A DNA stretch of 64,000 bases from Mucilaginibacter tolerans (GTDB lineage Bacteria > Bacteroidota > Bacteroidia > Sphingobacteriales > Sphingobacteriaceae), in assembly GCF_030519375.1 (NCBI RefSeq), contig NZ_JAUMKB010000004.1, positions 186,001 to 250,000 on the forward strand, in the 5' to 3' direction. Shown piece after piece: positions 27,487 through 35,858 of the stretch (positions are counted from its first letter, which is position 1; each line of letters begins with the position of its first letter). The position numbers were made by a program, and so were the translations under genes. The notes under the pieces are model-generated. The model ran no database searches and was not told the DNA's origin. It worked only from the letters and a program-made list of their open reading frames with translations.

Positions 27487-27942
27487 TCACTTCGCCGCTT
27501 TCTTTACTTTTATCGCATTAAGGCCTTTTTGTCCCTGCTCAGTTTCAAAAGTCACTTTATCCTTTTCTTTAATTTGCTCCAGGATGCCATTGATGTGAAC
27601 AAAAACGCTTTCCTGTGACTGCAAATCTTTGATAAAACCGTACCCTTTTGACTCATTAAAAAATGAGACTACCCCGTTCCTGGTCACCTCAACTTCAATA
27701 TCTTCCTGTTTCGGCGTTCCGATCTGTATGTTTTCCGCCAATATCGTCTTGCGTTTTGAATGATCCGGGGGAGTAGACGTTATATTGCCATTTTCGTCAA
27801 CATAAGCCATCATCTCATGCAAACCTTTTCCTTTAACAGCATTCGCTCTCCGATCTTCGGTCTTTTCTCTTTTGTCCTGTTGTTTTCTGAGCTTTTTCTT
27901 TTCGCGCTCTTTTTTACTAAATGTTTCTGTGGATTTACCCAT
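27487..27942 (-). CDS. cold-shock-domain protein with basic N-terminal extension
   Basis: 151 residues: a lysine/arginine/glutamate-rich helical N-terminus (1-40, KKEREKKKLRKQQDKREKTE), a linker, and a C-terminal cold-shock domain (about 85-150) with RNP1-like KGYGFI and RNP2-like VFVHI. Single-stranded nucleic-acid binding, probably an RNA chaperone or ribosome-associated factor. The extension resembles those of larger Bacteroidota CSD proteins and may contact RNA. No TAnnTTTG element is evident upstream. Confidence 0.88.
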   Translation of the reverse strand: MGKSTETFSKKEREKKKLRKQQDKREKTEDRRANAVKGKGLHEMMAYVDENGNITSTPPDHSKRKTILAENIQIGTPKQEDIEVEVTRNGVVSFFNESKGYGFIKDLQSQESVFVHINGILEQIKEKDKVTFETEQGQKGLNAIKVKKAAK

Positions 27943-28054
27943 ATATTAATTGACGTATAATATTGCAGAACTTCATTTCATCAAAGTTCCTATTAATTAA
28001 ATTAGCCTGTTCCATATCCGCCACCAGCGTCTCAGAAAGGCAATGTATAAAAAA

Positions 28055-28079
28055 AGCACCTCCCTGTCAGGAAGATGCC
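28055..28079 (-). terminator. intrinsic terminator of cspA-like gene
   Basis: 10-bp stem with G-T pairs (GGCATCTTCC with GGGAGGTGCT on the minus strand), 5-nt loop, followed by T7. It lies 21 bp after the stop at 28100. Confidence 0.8.
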
Positions 28080-28099
28080 TTAAAATGATTTATAGTGTA

Positions 28100-28291
28100 T
28101 TAAGCTACTTTTACATTTACTGCGTTAGGTCCTTTACGACCCTGCTCAACGTCAAAACTAACAACGTCACTTTCGCGAATGTTGTCAATCAGACCAGATG
28201 AGTGAACGAAGATCTCGCTGCCACCGTCATTAGGTGTGATAAATCCGAAACCTTTCGTTTCATTAAAAAATTTTACTGTTCCTTGTTGCAT
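28100..28291 (-). CDS. cold-shock protein CspA family
   Basis: Single-domain 63-residue cold-shock protein starting MQQGTVKFFNETKGFGFITP, with RNP1 KGFGFI and RNP2 IFVHS. Acts as an RNA chaperone in the cytosol. The ATG at 28291 is chosen over the longer frame from 28312, which runs into the promoter: a TACCTTTG -7 element is at 28310-28317. Second cold-shock gene in 500 bp, same strand, each with its own terminator. Confidence 0.93.
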   Translation of the reverse strand: MQQGTVKFFNETKGFGFITPNDGGSEIFVHSSGLIDNIRESDVVSFDVEQGRKGPNAVNVKVA

Positions 28292-28309
28292 ATTGTTATT
28301 GATAAGCCG

Positions 28310-28317
28310 CAAAGGTA
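28310..28317 (-). promoter_or_regulatory. putative -7 element of the cspA-like gene
   Basis: The minus strand reads TACCTTTG (TAnnTTTG), 18 nt before the ATG at 28291. Confidence 0.55.
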
Positions 28318-28378
28318 CAGAGAATTAATGGTATATTTTCCACTTAGTAAAATTATTTAATATTTATTTAATCGGCTT

Positions 28379-28445
28379 AAAACTCCAAAGCCCCGCTTCC
28401 AACAGGCTTTGACTTAACTCAGGACTTATAGCTCAATACTTATCT
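28379..28445. repeat. AACTCAGAACTC repeat module, copy 3
   Basis: Hairpin CAAAGCC (28386-28392) and GGCTTTG (28405-28411), perfect 7-bp stem, followed by TTAACTCAGGACTTATAGCTCAATAC. Unlike copies 1 and 2 it is not behind a gene: it lies in the gap between divergent csp and valS. Confidence 0.65.
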
Positions 28446-28586
28446 TACCGGTTAAACCAGCCGAGTAATGCATAAATTCCCAACTTTCTCAACAGAATAT
28501 CCCAAAATTTATGGACAGATATAGTTTTCATAACAGTGTATTATATAAACTTCCAAATTATAAAAATGTTGTGATCGACTCCGGTA
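28446..28586. other. A/T-rich gap between csp and valS, nothing recognised
   Basis: The csp-valS gap spans 28292-28676. Apart from the csp promoter, repeat module 3, the TAGTTCATAG palindrome and the valS -7 element, this part shows no frame, RNA or further symmetry. Confidence 0.5.
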
Positions 28587-28629
28587 AATAGTTCATAGAT
28601 CATGGTTCGTGCCCTTGCTATGAACTATT
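28587..28629. repeat. intergenic palindrome, TAGTTCATAG family
   Basis: Perfect 12-bp arms AATAGTTCATAG (28587-28598) and CTATGAACTATT (28618-28629), followed by further degenerate words (AACTATGAGCCATTAACTATT) up to 28652. The same words start the CBM9 gene at 37589-37613. Confidence 0.8.
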
Positions 28630-28662
28630 AACTATGAGCCATTAACTATTCGGCGAATTCGC

Positions 28663-28670
28663 TATTTTTG
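28663..28670 (+). promoter_or_regulatory. putative -7 element of valS
   Basis: TATTTTTG ends 6 nt before the ATG at 28677. It overlaps a TTG (28668) that would otherwise open the frame, so the ATG is the start and the mRNA is probably leaderless. Confidence 0.55.
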
Positions 28671-28676
28671 CGCGCT

Positions 28677-31307
28677 ATGAGTATTTCTAAAACGTATCAG
28701 CCCAAAGAAGCAGAAGATAAATGGTATAGCTATTGGTTAAAGCACAAGTTTTTCAAGTCCGTACCTGATCAACGCGAGCCTTATACGATAGTTATTCCTC
28801 CGCCAAATGTTACCGGCGTTTTGCACATGGGCCACATGCTGAATAATACTATCCAGGATGTGTTGATACGTCGTGCCCGCATGAAAGGCAAAAATGCCTG
28901 CTGGGTACCCGGGACGGATCATGCTAGTATAGCTACTGAGGCTAAAGTGGTGGCCATGCTGAAGGAAAAAGGCATCAACAAAAAAGACCTTACCCGCGAA
29001 GAATTCCTGAAATACGCCTGGGAATGGAAAGAAAAATACGGTGGTATTATACTCGATCAGTTAAAAAAACTTGGTGCATCCTGCGACTGGGACCGTACGC
29101 GTTTTACGATGGACGAAGACCTCTCTAAAGCAGTGATCGACACCTTTATTCATTTGTACAAAAAAGGCTGGATATACCGCGGAGTACGCATGGTAAACTG
29201 GGACCCGCAGGGAAAAACCGCCGTTTCTGATGAGGAGGTTATCCGCAAAGAAGTTAACCAAAAGCTCTATTACATACGTTATTCAGTTAATGATTCTGAT
29301 TACCTGACCATTGCAACCACCCGTCCGGAAACCATCATGGCAGATACCGCGATTTGCATCAATCCGAACGATGAGCGGTACAAGCATTTGCATGGTAAAA
29401 AGGCGATCATCCCATTAATCAACCGCGAAATTCCGATTATATTGGACGAATATGTAGAGGTGGATTTTGGTACTGGCTGTTTAAAGGTAACTCCTGCGCA
29501 CGATTTGAATGACTATAATCTGGGCATCAAACATAACCTGCCTGTTATCGATATTCTGAATGATGACGGCACGCTGAATGAAAAGGCGGAGATATTAGTA
29601 GGAATAGACCGTTTTGCAGCACGTAAAAAAATAGCCGTTTTACTGGACGAAGCCGGTCAGCTTGAAAAAGTAGAAGATTATAAATCACAGATCGGTTTTT
29701 CGGAACGCACTGATGCGGTGATCGAGCCAAAACTTTCTATGCAATGGTTCTGTAAGATGGAAGAGATGGCCAAGCCAGCTTTGGATTATGTGTTGAAAGG
29801 CGATATCAAGCTGATACCAGATAAGTTTATCAATACCTACCGCCACTGGATGGAGAACGTTCACGACTGGACGATCAGTCGCCAATTGTGGTGGGGGCAA
29901 CGCATTCCGGCCTGGTATTTACCTGATGGTCAATATGTGATTGCAAAAAATCAGGAGGAAGCGTTTGAACTAGCAAAAAATCTCAAATCTCAAATCTCAA
30001 ATCTTAAATCTGAGGATTTGCGGCAGGAAGATGACGTAGTAGACACCTGGTTCTCCTCATGGTTATGGCCAATCTCGGTATTTGATGGTTTTAAGGACCC
30101 GAACAATGACGACATCAACTATTATTATCCAACTAACGATCTGGTAACTGCACCCGAGATCCTATTCTTTTGGGTAGCGCGTATGATTATGGCAGGACAC
30201 GAATTTAGAGGTGCAGTGCCTTTCAGGAATGTATACCTGACCGGTATTGTTCGTGATAAACTGGGCCGCAAAATGTCCAAATCATTGGGTAACTCGCCTG
30301 ATCCGCTTGGTTTGATCGAAAAATACGGCGCTGATGGTGTGCGTGTGGGTATGCTATTAAGCTCGCCGGCAGGTAACGATCTGATGTTTGATGAGAGCCA
30401 TTGCGAGCAAGGCCGTAACTTCTTTAATAAAGTTTGGAACGCCTTCCGTTTGATAAAAGGCTGGCAGGTAGATGATCAACTCGGGAACACCAATGTGGTA
30501 GCTATCGACTGGTTCAAAAACCGCTTCAGCCAGGCACTGGCCGAGATCGAAAGCAACTTTTTGCAATTCAGATTGTCCGACGCTTTGATGGCTACCTACA
30601 AACTGGTATGGGATGATTTCTGTGCCTGGTACCTGGAAATGATCAAACCAGCTTATGAACATCCGATTGACAGGGAGACCTATACCCAGACTATTAAATT
30701 CTTTGAGGATGTTCTGAAAATTCTGCACCCTTTTATGCCGTTCATTACAGAAGAATTATGGCACGATGAACTTTTTGGTGAACGCGCCGAATCCGACTGT
30801 TGTATTGTTGCACAAATGCCGGAAATCGGGCAAATAAATACCCAATTGCTTGCCGAAATTGAGGCAGTTAAACAGACGGTTACCGATATCCGTAACACCC
30901 GCAACAGCAAACAGATCTCGCCGAAAGAAACATTGGCATTATCAGTGAAAGTAAATTCCGGGATAGAATATAAAGATTATCAATCAATTATATCTAAATT
31001 GGGTAACATTGGCGACTTTGCTATAGTGAATGAGAAGGTAGTGGGTGCAGTTAGCTTTTTAGTGTCAAAAGATGAGTTTTATATCCCTTTACCCGTTGAT
31101 ATTGACCCTATAGCCGAAACCGAAAGGTTAAATAAGGAGAAGGAATATCTGCTTGGGTTCTTGAAATCGGTTGAGGCGAAACTTGGTAATGAGCGCTTTA
31201 TGAATAACGCAAAACCGGAGATTATTGAGAATGAATTAAAGAAAAAAGCCGACGCCGAAACTAAACTGAAAATAATTGAAGAGAATCTGGCCTCTTTGGC
31301 AAACTAA
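28677..31307 (+). CDS. valS: valyl-tRNA synthetase
   Basis: Class I synthetase charging tRNA-Val, 876 residues, full length. HIGH motif in PPPNVTGVLHMGHML (about 41-55), editing domain (about 190-340), WWGQRIPAWYLPDG, KMSKS motif in GRKMSKSLGNSPDP, anticodon-binding domain and C-terminal coiled coil (from about 810). Residues about 435-447, KSQISNLKS and neighbours, are encoded by CTCAAATCT repeat words (29980-30016) in the linker before EDLRQEDDVVDTWFSSWLWP; related enzymes have an unrelated linker there. Otherwise normal, presumably functional. Confidence 0.97.
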   Translation: MSISKTYQPKEAEDKWYSYWLKHKFFKSVPDQREPYTIVIPPPNVTGVLHMGHMLNNTIQDVLIRRARMKGKNACWVPGTDHASIATEAKVVAMLKEKGINKKDLTREEFLKYAWEWKEKYGGIILDQLKKLGASCDWDRTRFTMDEDLSKAVIDTFIHLYKKGWIYRGVRMVNWDPQGKTAVSDEEVIRKEVNQKLYYIRYSVNDSDYLTIATTRPETIMADTAICINPNDERYKHLHGKKAIIPLINREIPIILDEYVEVDFGTGCLKVTPAHDLNDYNLGIKHNLPVIDILNDDGTLNEKAEILVGIDRFAARKKIAVLLDEAGQLEKVEDYKSQIGFSERTDAVIEPKLSMQWFCKMEEMAKPALDYVLKGDIKLIPDKFINTYRHWMENVHDWTISRQLWWGQRIPAWYLPDGQYVIAKNQEEAFELAKNLKSQISNLKSEDLRQEDDVVDTWFSSWLWPISVFDGFKDPNNDDINYYYPTNDLVTAPEILFFWVARMIMAGHEFRGAVPFRNVYLTGIVRDKLGRKMSKSLGNSPDPLGLIEKYGADGVRVGMLLSSPAGNDLMFDESHCEQGRNFFNKVWNAFRLIKGWQVDDQLGNTNVVAIDWFKNRFSQALAEIESNFLQFRLSDALMATYKLVWDDFCAWYLEMIKPAYEHPIDRETYTQTIKFFEDVLKILHPFMPFITEELWHDELFGERAESDCCIVAQMPEIGQINTQLLAEIEAVKQTVTDIRNTRNSKQISPKETLALSVKVNSGIEYKDYQSIISKLGNIGDFAIVNEKVVGAVSFLVSKDEFYIPLPVDIDPIAETERLNKEKEYLLGFLKSVEAKLGNERFMNNAKPEIIENELKKKADAETKLKIIEENLASLAN
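29980..30016. repeat. CTCAAATCT-family tract inside valS
   Basis: Four tandem words TCTCAAATC/TCAAATCTC/AAATCTTAAATC read in frame as NLKSQISNLKSE. Same word as the intergenic palindrome at 12540-12623. No inverted arm is present here. Confidence 0.75.
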
Positions 31308-31408
31308 TTGTTAATAAAAGGGTGCAATCTTGATAAATTGATGGTACTGTATCTGCCGGTCCGTCGTAATTTTAATTGCTGTTTTATACAATAGGTAAAG
31401 CCTCTGAA

Positions 31409-33220
31409 ATGAATAGAGACGTAGGTTTTTTCAATTTTTCCGTTAATAAAATTCTTACTAAAGATCAAAGCACCCTTGATCAGGCACGAATACGCTTATT
31501 GTATTATGGTTTATGGCTGGCAATTATCGCTGTCGGCGCCGTACTGATCAACCTATATGTAGAACACCGTGAAATACTTACTTTCAGCACAAGTGTTTTA
31601 CTGCTGAGCCTTGTTATTCTGTTCAAATATTTAACCTTCAGGCCCAGGTGGGGTATCATATCGCATATCATGTTGGTTTTAGCCACCATGGTGAACCTTA
31701 CCAATGTGTTCATCACATTACAGAATGTCGACATTATTACTGCCCAGATCACTTTCCTGATCATTGTATTCAGCTTTTATATGCTGGGGCAAACTTGTGG
31801 CTTATTCTACTCGCTGGTAAATCTGATCCCGATACTGATATTCCTGGTGTTAATGTTCAACAGTAGTTATGTTATCGGCTTAAAACCTAAGGTGGTGGAC
31901 GAATCAACCAAGATTATCTCCATCTGTGCCAGTTTTATATTTATCATCTTTGTCCAGAACTATTTCTACCGGGCCTTCATAAAAAATATCAGGCAATTAA
32001 AAGTAACTGCCGAAGAACGCGGTAGCCTGAATGTGGAGCTTGAAAAAGTACTGGAGAAGGCAGAAAAATCTTCACAGGCCAAATCTGAGTTCCTTTCAAC
32101 TATGTCGCATGAGATCCGTACTCCAATGAATGCGGTGATCGGTATGACTAACTTATTAATGATGGGTAATCCAAGGCCCGATCAAAAGGATAACCTCGAA
32201 ATTCTGAAGTTTTCAGCTAATAACCTTTTGGCCTTGGTGAATGATGTACTTGATTTTAATAAGATTGAGTCGGGTAAGGTGGTGTTTGAGAACATCAAAT
32301 TCAACCTGGTGGAACTGATGCAGAATGTATGCGGCGGGCAACGCCTTAAAGCAGAAGAAAAAGGGCTGAACTTTATACTGGAGATAGATAATAACCTGCG
32401 GAACAAGGATGTTTTTGGTGATCCGACCCGTTTAAGCCAGATCATATTTAATCTGATCAGCAATGGTATAAAATTTACGCATAACGGGACAGTTTGGGTA
32501 AAGGTAAACCAACTGGAAAACAGGCATAATACAATTACTGTTGACTTTTCAGTAAAGGATACGGGTATTGGTATTGAAAGAGAAAACCTTAATGCCATAT
32601 TTGAGCCTTTTACGCAGGAGTCGATCACCACCACCCGTCAATATGGAGGCACTGGATTAGGCCTTGCGATTGTTAAGCGGCTTTTGGAGCTCCAAAATCT
32701 TCGCATGAGCGTGCAAAGTCAACCTGGAAAAGGTTCAGAGTTTTCATTTAATATGGAATTCCCGGTATCAACTGAAAGCGCAGCCGAGCCTGTGTCCAAT
32801 CAGCCCGTGGTATTGCGTGCTATCGAGAGCATGGGCACGCCACGCGTTTTGATTGCAGAAGATAACATGGTGAACGTGATGCTGATGAAAAAGCTGTTCT
32901 CCAAATGGAATATTGTTCCAACCATTGCCGAGAATGGCGAGCGGGCAATTGAAATGGTTCAATATGGTAACTTCGATATTATTCTGATGGACCTGCAAAT
33001 GCCGGTACTGAATGGCTTTGATGCCGCTGTCGAAATCAGGAAACTAGCCGATCCCAAAAAGGCCAATATACCGATCATCGCGTTGACTGCCTCAGCTTTG
33101 TTTGACATCAGAGAGCGTGTATTTGGCTCTGGCATGAACGATTATGTTTCAAAGCCATTTAAACCTGATGAATTGCGCGAAAAAATGCAAAGTCTTTTAA
33201 GCGCGGCTATTCAGAACTGA
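31409..33220 (+). CDS. hybrid sensor histidine kinase / response regulator
   Basis: 603 residues from the ATG at 31409. Six or so membrane segments (about 20-200) form an integral sensor without an obvious periplasmic domain; a helical linker follows. HisKA with phosphorylated His234 in LSTMSHEIRTPMN, HATPase (NLISNGIKFTHNG, GGTGLGLAIVKRL), then a receiver domain with Asp528 in DIILMDLQMPVLNG and Lys in YVSKPFKP. No output domain, so the phosphate probably passes to a separate Hpt or regulator. A TTG frame at 31376 is less likely. It overlaps the convergent next gene by 10 bp. Confidence 0.93.
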   Translation: MNRDVGFFNFSVNKILTKDQSTLDQARIRLLYYGLWLAIIAVGAVLINLYVEHREILTFSTSVLLLSLVILFKYLTFRPRWGIISHIMLVLATMVNLTNVFITLQNVDIITAQITFLIIVFSFYMLGQTCGLFYSLVNLIPILIFLVLMFNSSYVIGLKPKVVDESTKIISICASFIFIIFVQNYFYRAFIKNIRQLKVTAEERGSLNVELEKVLEKAEKSSQAKSEFLSTMSHEIRTPMNAVIGMTNLLMMGNPRPDQKDNLEILKFSANNLLALVNDVLDFNKIESGKVVFENIKFNLVELMQNVCGGQRLKAEEKGLNFILEIDNNLRNKDVFGDPTRLSQIIFNLISNGIKFTHNGTVWVKVNQLENRHNTITVDFSVKDTGIGIERENLNAIFEPFTQESITTTRQYGGTGLGLAIVKRLLELQNLRMSVQSQPGKGSEFSFNMEFPVSTESAAEPVSNQPVVLRAIESMGTPRVLIAEDNMVNVMLMKKLFSKWNIVPTIAENGERAIEMVQYGNFDIILMDLQMPVLNGFDAAVEIRKLADPKKANIPIIALTASALFDIRERVFGSGMNDYVSKPFKPDELREKMQSLLSAAIQN

Positions 33221-33669
33221 ATTTGATTATAATCAGGCAATTCTTCGATAAACTGATAGTTATTATTTAAAAAATCGATACGGCAGTAGTAATGTTTCAA
33301 CCCGTTGCTCACGGCCAGCAAGGCTACTTTATGCACCATATTGTACCGGGCTACCTGGTCGAATACTTTCTGGTCAATATTTACTGACGGCGCTTTGCAT
33401 TCAATTAGTAGGATTTTTTCGCCCGAGGAATTAAAGACCACGATGTCTGACCGTTTCTGGTTGCCATGCAATTTTAATCCGCCTTCCAGTTTGATCAATG
33501 TTTTCGGGTAACCTTTGTGGTTAATCAGATATTGTACAAAGTGCTGCCGTACCCATTCTTCCGGAGTAATGACAATATGCTTTTTCCTGATCTCGTCAAA
33601 CAAAGTCAGCCGGCCATTATCATCAACGATCCTGAAAGGGTAGGGTGGAAATTGCAGCGGCTGTAGCAT
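33211..33669 (-). CDS. HsdR N-terminal (PD-(D/E)XK nuclease-fold) domain protein, standalone
   Basis: 152 residues matching the N-terminal nuclease-like domain of type I restriction HsdR. PD-(D/E)XK residues are visible: Asp75 in KRSDIVVF, Glu90 and Lys92 in LLIECKAP. There is no motor domain, and no hsdM or hsdS nearby, so it is not a restriction system; widespread standalone Bacteroidota copies have unknown function, possibly DNA repair. It overlaps the histidine kinase by 10 bp convergently and diverges from holA across a repeat-filled gap. Confidence 0.88.
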   Translation of the reverse strand: MLQPLQFPPYPFRIVDDNGRLTLFDEIRKKHIVITPEEWVRQHFVQYLINHKGYPKTLIKLEGGLKLHGNQKRSDIVVFNSSGEKILLIECKAPSVNIDQKVFDQVARYNMVHKVALLAVSNGLKHYYCRIDFLNNNYQFIEELPDYNQIQF

Positions 33670-33787
33670 GGGGTAAAGTTAGTTGATTAAGTTGATTATG
33701 GTTATAAAAGTTGTAAAGGTTATAAAAGTCGAAGTTATTACAAAAGTTATTCAACGTCTCCAACCACTCCAACAATTCCAACCAAAT
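33668..33787. repeat. quasi-tandem repeats TTGATTAAGTT and TTATAAAAGTTG
   Basis: First words of the TTGATTAAGTT type (33670-33697), then degenerate GTTATAAAAGTTGTAAAGG words (33698-33750), then complementary-sense words CCAACCACTCCAACAATTCC (33760-33785). The two halves form an imperfect palindrome. Similar text is at 43985-44046 and 48950-48990. Confidence 0.65.
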
Positions 33788-33790
33788 CCC

Positions 33791-33798
33791 TACCTTTG
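33791..33798 (+). promoter_or_regulatory. putative -7 element of holA
   Basis: TACCTTTG ends 9 nt before the ATG at 33808 and overlaps an in-frame TTG (33796), which argues that the ATG is the true start. Confidence 0.55.
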
Positions 33799-33807
33799 AA
33801 TCACCGT

Positions 33808-34830
33808 ATGACTGCCGACGATATTCTGAAAGATCTGAAAAACCGTAAGTACAAACCACTTTATTTGCTGCATGGCGATGAGCCTTATTTTATTGACCAG
33901 GTAAGCAATTTTGTGGAGGATAAGCTCCTTCCGGATGCGGAGAAAGGTTTTAATCAAACGGTGCTGTATGGTAAGGATACAGAGATAATGACGGTATTAA
34001 ACGCCGCCAAGCGTTATCCCATGATGGCTGAGTATCAGGTGGTGCTGGTAAAAGAGGCCCAGGATATGAAATGGGGACGGGATGACGACGATAAAAAAAC
34101 GATTAACCCGTTGCTAAGCTACCTCGAAAACCCGTTGCCGAGCACCATTCTTGTTTTTTGCTACAAATACGGCAAGTTTGATAAGCGCAAAAAGACATAT
34201 AAAGCGATAGAAAAGAACGGAGTTGTTTTTGAGTCGGCGACTTTGTATGATAACAAAATTCCATCATGGACAGAAGGGTTTGTTGCCGGGAAAGGTTATA
34301 AGATCGATCAGCAAGCTTCGGCAATGATAGCCGAATATCTGGGTAACGATCTTTCCAAAATTGCTAATGAGCTGGAAAAATTAATGCTGAATGTCTCGCC
34401 AGGGCAGACGATTACGATGCAACAGGTACAGGATAATATTGGCATCAGCAAGGAGTATAACGTTTTTGAATTGCAATCGGCACTAAGCAGGAAAGATCCG
34501 TTCAAGGTAAACCAGATTATCAATTATTTCGATGCTAACCCTAAAGCCAACCCGATTGTGCTTGTATTAGGGAATTTGAATAATTTCTTCAGCAAGGTAC
34601 TGCTTTATCATTATGCGAAAGATAAATCGCCCCAAAGCCTTGCCCGTGAGCTAGGTGTAAACCCTTATTTTATAAAGGATTACGAGCTTGCGGCGCGTAG
34701 CTACAACTATGGTAAATCAATGCAAATCATCAGTTTATTACGCGAATACGACTTGAAAAGCAAGGGCGTTGATTCAAATGCCGGCCCCGGGGAGCTGATG
34801 AAAGAATTAATGTTTAAAATATTGCATTAA
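33808..34830 (+). CDS. holA: DNA polymerase III delta subunit
   Basis: Clamp-loader subunit that opens the sliding clamp. 340 residues from the ATG at 33808. The N-terminal domain begins with KPLYLLHGDEPYFIDQV, the typical delta-subunit opening; then AAA+-like domain II without Walker ATPase residues and a C-terminal helical collar (from about 210, EYNVFELQSALSRKDPFK). It starts immediately behind the repeat tract and ends before a gap leading to the RRM gene. Confidence 0.92.
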   Translation: MTADDILKDLKNRKYKPLYLLHGDEPYFIDQVSNFVEDKLLPDAEKGFNQTVLYGKDTEIMTVLNAAKRYPMMAEYQVVLVKEAQDMKWGRDDDDKKTINPLLSYLENPLPSTILVFCYKYGKFDKRKKTYKAIEKNGVVFESATLYDNKIPSWTEGFVAGKGYKIDQQASAMIAEYLGNDLSKIANELEKLMLNVSPGQTITMQQVQDNIGISKEYNVFELQSALSRKDPFKVNQIINYFDANPKANPIVLVLGNLNNFFSKVLLYHYAKDKSPQSLARELGVNPYFIKDYELAARSYNYGKSMQIISLLREYDLKSKGVDSNAGPGELMKELMFKILH

Positions 34831-35026
34831 TTTTCAAACAAATGCTCCTAATATTTGTTGGCCCTGTGATAATGCACTTGTAATTAAATTATTAAGTGTT
34901 TTTGAATAATTTAATTTATAATTTATATCCGTTAAATAAATAATGTGCATCTTTACTCTTGACTCCCATTTTGGCGTTGTAAAGTGATGTTAAGCACTGC
35001 ATCTTAACAATTTTAAAAAGTAGTTA

Positions 35027-35377
35027 ATGAACATTTTTGTAGGAAGCCTTCCGTTCAAGATACAGGAAGCAGATTTAAGAGAACTCTTCGAAGCATACGG
35101 AGACGTGAACTCAGTGAAAATTATTAATGACCGTGAAACAGGCAGAAGCAAGGGCTTTGGTTTTGTTGAGATGGCCGATGCAGAAGCTGGTAAAAAAGCA
35201 ATAGCCGATTTGAATGGGAGCGAGGTGTCAGGTAGAAATATTGTGGTAAACCAGGCCGAAGAGAAAAAACCGAGAGAAAACAGAAGCTTTGGTGGCGGTG
35301 GCGGTGGTGGCCGCGGCGGATACTCTGGTGGCGGAGGCGGTGGTTACTCAAGAGATAACCGCAGAGGCGGCAGATAA
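35027..35377 (+). CDS. RRM-type RNA-binding protein with glycine-rich tail
   Basis: 116 residues. One RNA recognition motif (1-80) with RNP2 IFVGSLPF and RNP1 KGFGFVEM, then a Gly/Arg/Ser tail (from about 85, GGGGGGGRGGYSGGGGGG). Such small RRM proteins in Bacteroidota (Rbp family) are likely post-transcriptional regulators or RNA chaperones. The 196 bp upstream (34831-35026) is A/T-rich and could be a regulated leader, but no defined structure was seen. Confidence 0.93.
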   Translation: MNIFVGSLPFKIQEADLRELFEAYGDVNSVKIINDRETGRSKGFGFVEMADAEAGKKAIADLNGSEVSGRNIVVNQAEEKKPRENRSFGGGGGGGRGGYSGGGGGGYSRDNRRGGR

Positions 35378-35402
35378 TTTCCTGAAATTTATAGCATAAA
35401 AA

Positions 35403-35428
35403 AGCGTCGTACCCTTGGGTATGACGCT
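35403..35428 (-). terminator. intrinsic terminator of the 77-residue gene
   Basis: Stem AGCGTCGTACC/GGTATGACGCT (one G-T pair), 4-nt loop, followed on the minus strand by TTTTTT. It lies between convergent genes and may also stop RRM transcripts. Confidence 0.75.
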
Positions 35429-35467
35429 GTATACTATTGGTAAGTATTAGTGAACTTTAAAGGTGAA

Positions 35468-35701
35468 TCACACCCTTAAACGCAGCGATGCTGAGCGGCC
35501 CAAAGCCTGAATAAGTCCCGGATCAAAAGAACTGTCCCCATCCTTTTGTATCCAAACCATGTTCTTATCCCTCAGTAACTCCACTTTTTCACCTTCAAGC
35601 ACTAATTCGAGTTCTGTCGTGTGATGTTCTGTAAGCCTGCTGTTAATAATCTGATACGCGTAATCCGTATCGTTAAAAGTCATCCGTAATTGTAATCCCA
35701 T
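35468..35701 (-). CDS. hypothetical small protein
   Basis: Not recognised. 77 residues, no signal peptide or membrane segment; predicted beta-rich (MGLQLRMTFNDTDYAYQIIN, TELELVLEGEKVELL) with a short C-terminal helix. The reading frame is supported by an intact terminator directly behind it. Convergent with the RRM gene. Confidence 0.6.
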   Translation of the reverse strand: MGLQLRMTFNDTDYAYQIINSRLTEHHTTELELVLEGEKVELLRDKNMVWIQKDGDSSFDPGLIQALGRSASLRLRV

Positions 35702-35858
35702 AAACGCGCGGTCTTCTTTCGTAAAGATAGTCTAACTATTATTAGCTTAATTATTCAACTAGTAAGAAAATATCAACAATGCTTGATATTTTGTGGATAA
35801 GTAAATCTAATTTTAAACAAGCACTGTATTTTCAACAAATTGGCCGTTTAAATCCCAA

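Noticed and set aside
24583..28445. Genomic island or prophage between the IS and valS
   Set aside because: Only one IS, no integrase, phage gene or attachment site; the other genes (cold-shock, HTH) are ordinary chromosomal types.
33211..33669. Type I restriction system
   Set aside because: Only the HsdR N-terminal domain is present; no helicase, hsdM or hsdS nearby.
34831..35026. Possible cold-shock or riboswitch leader before the RRM gene
   Set aside because: Gap is A/T-rich with no stable hairpin or recognisable aptamer; only a leader of unknown function can be claimed.
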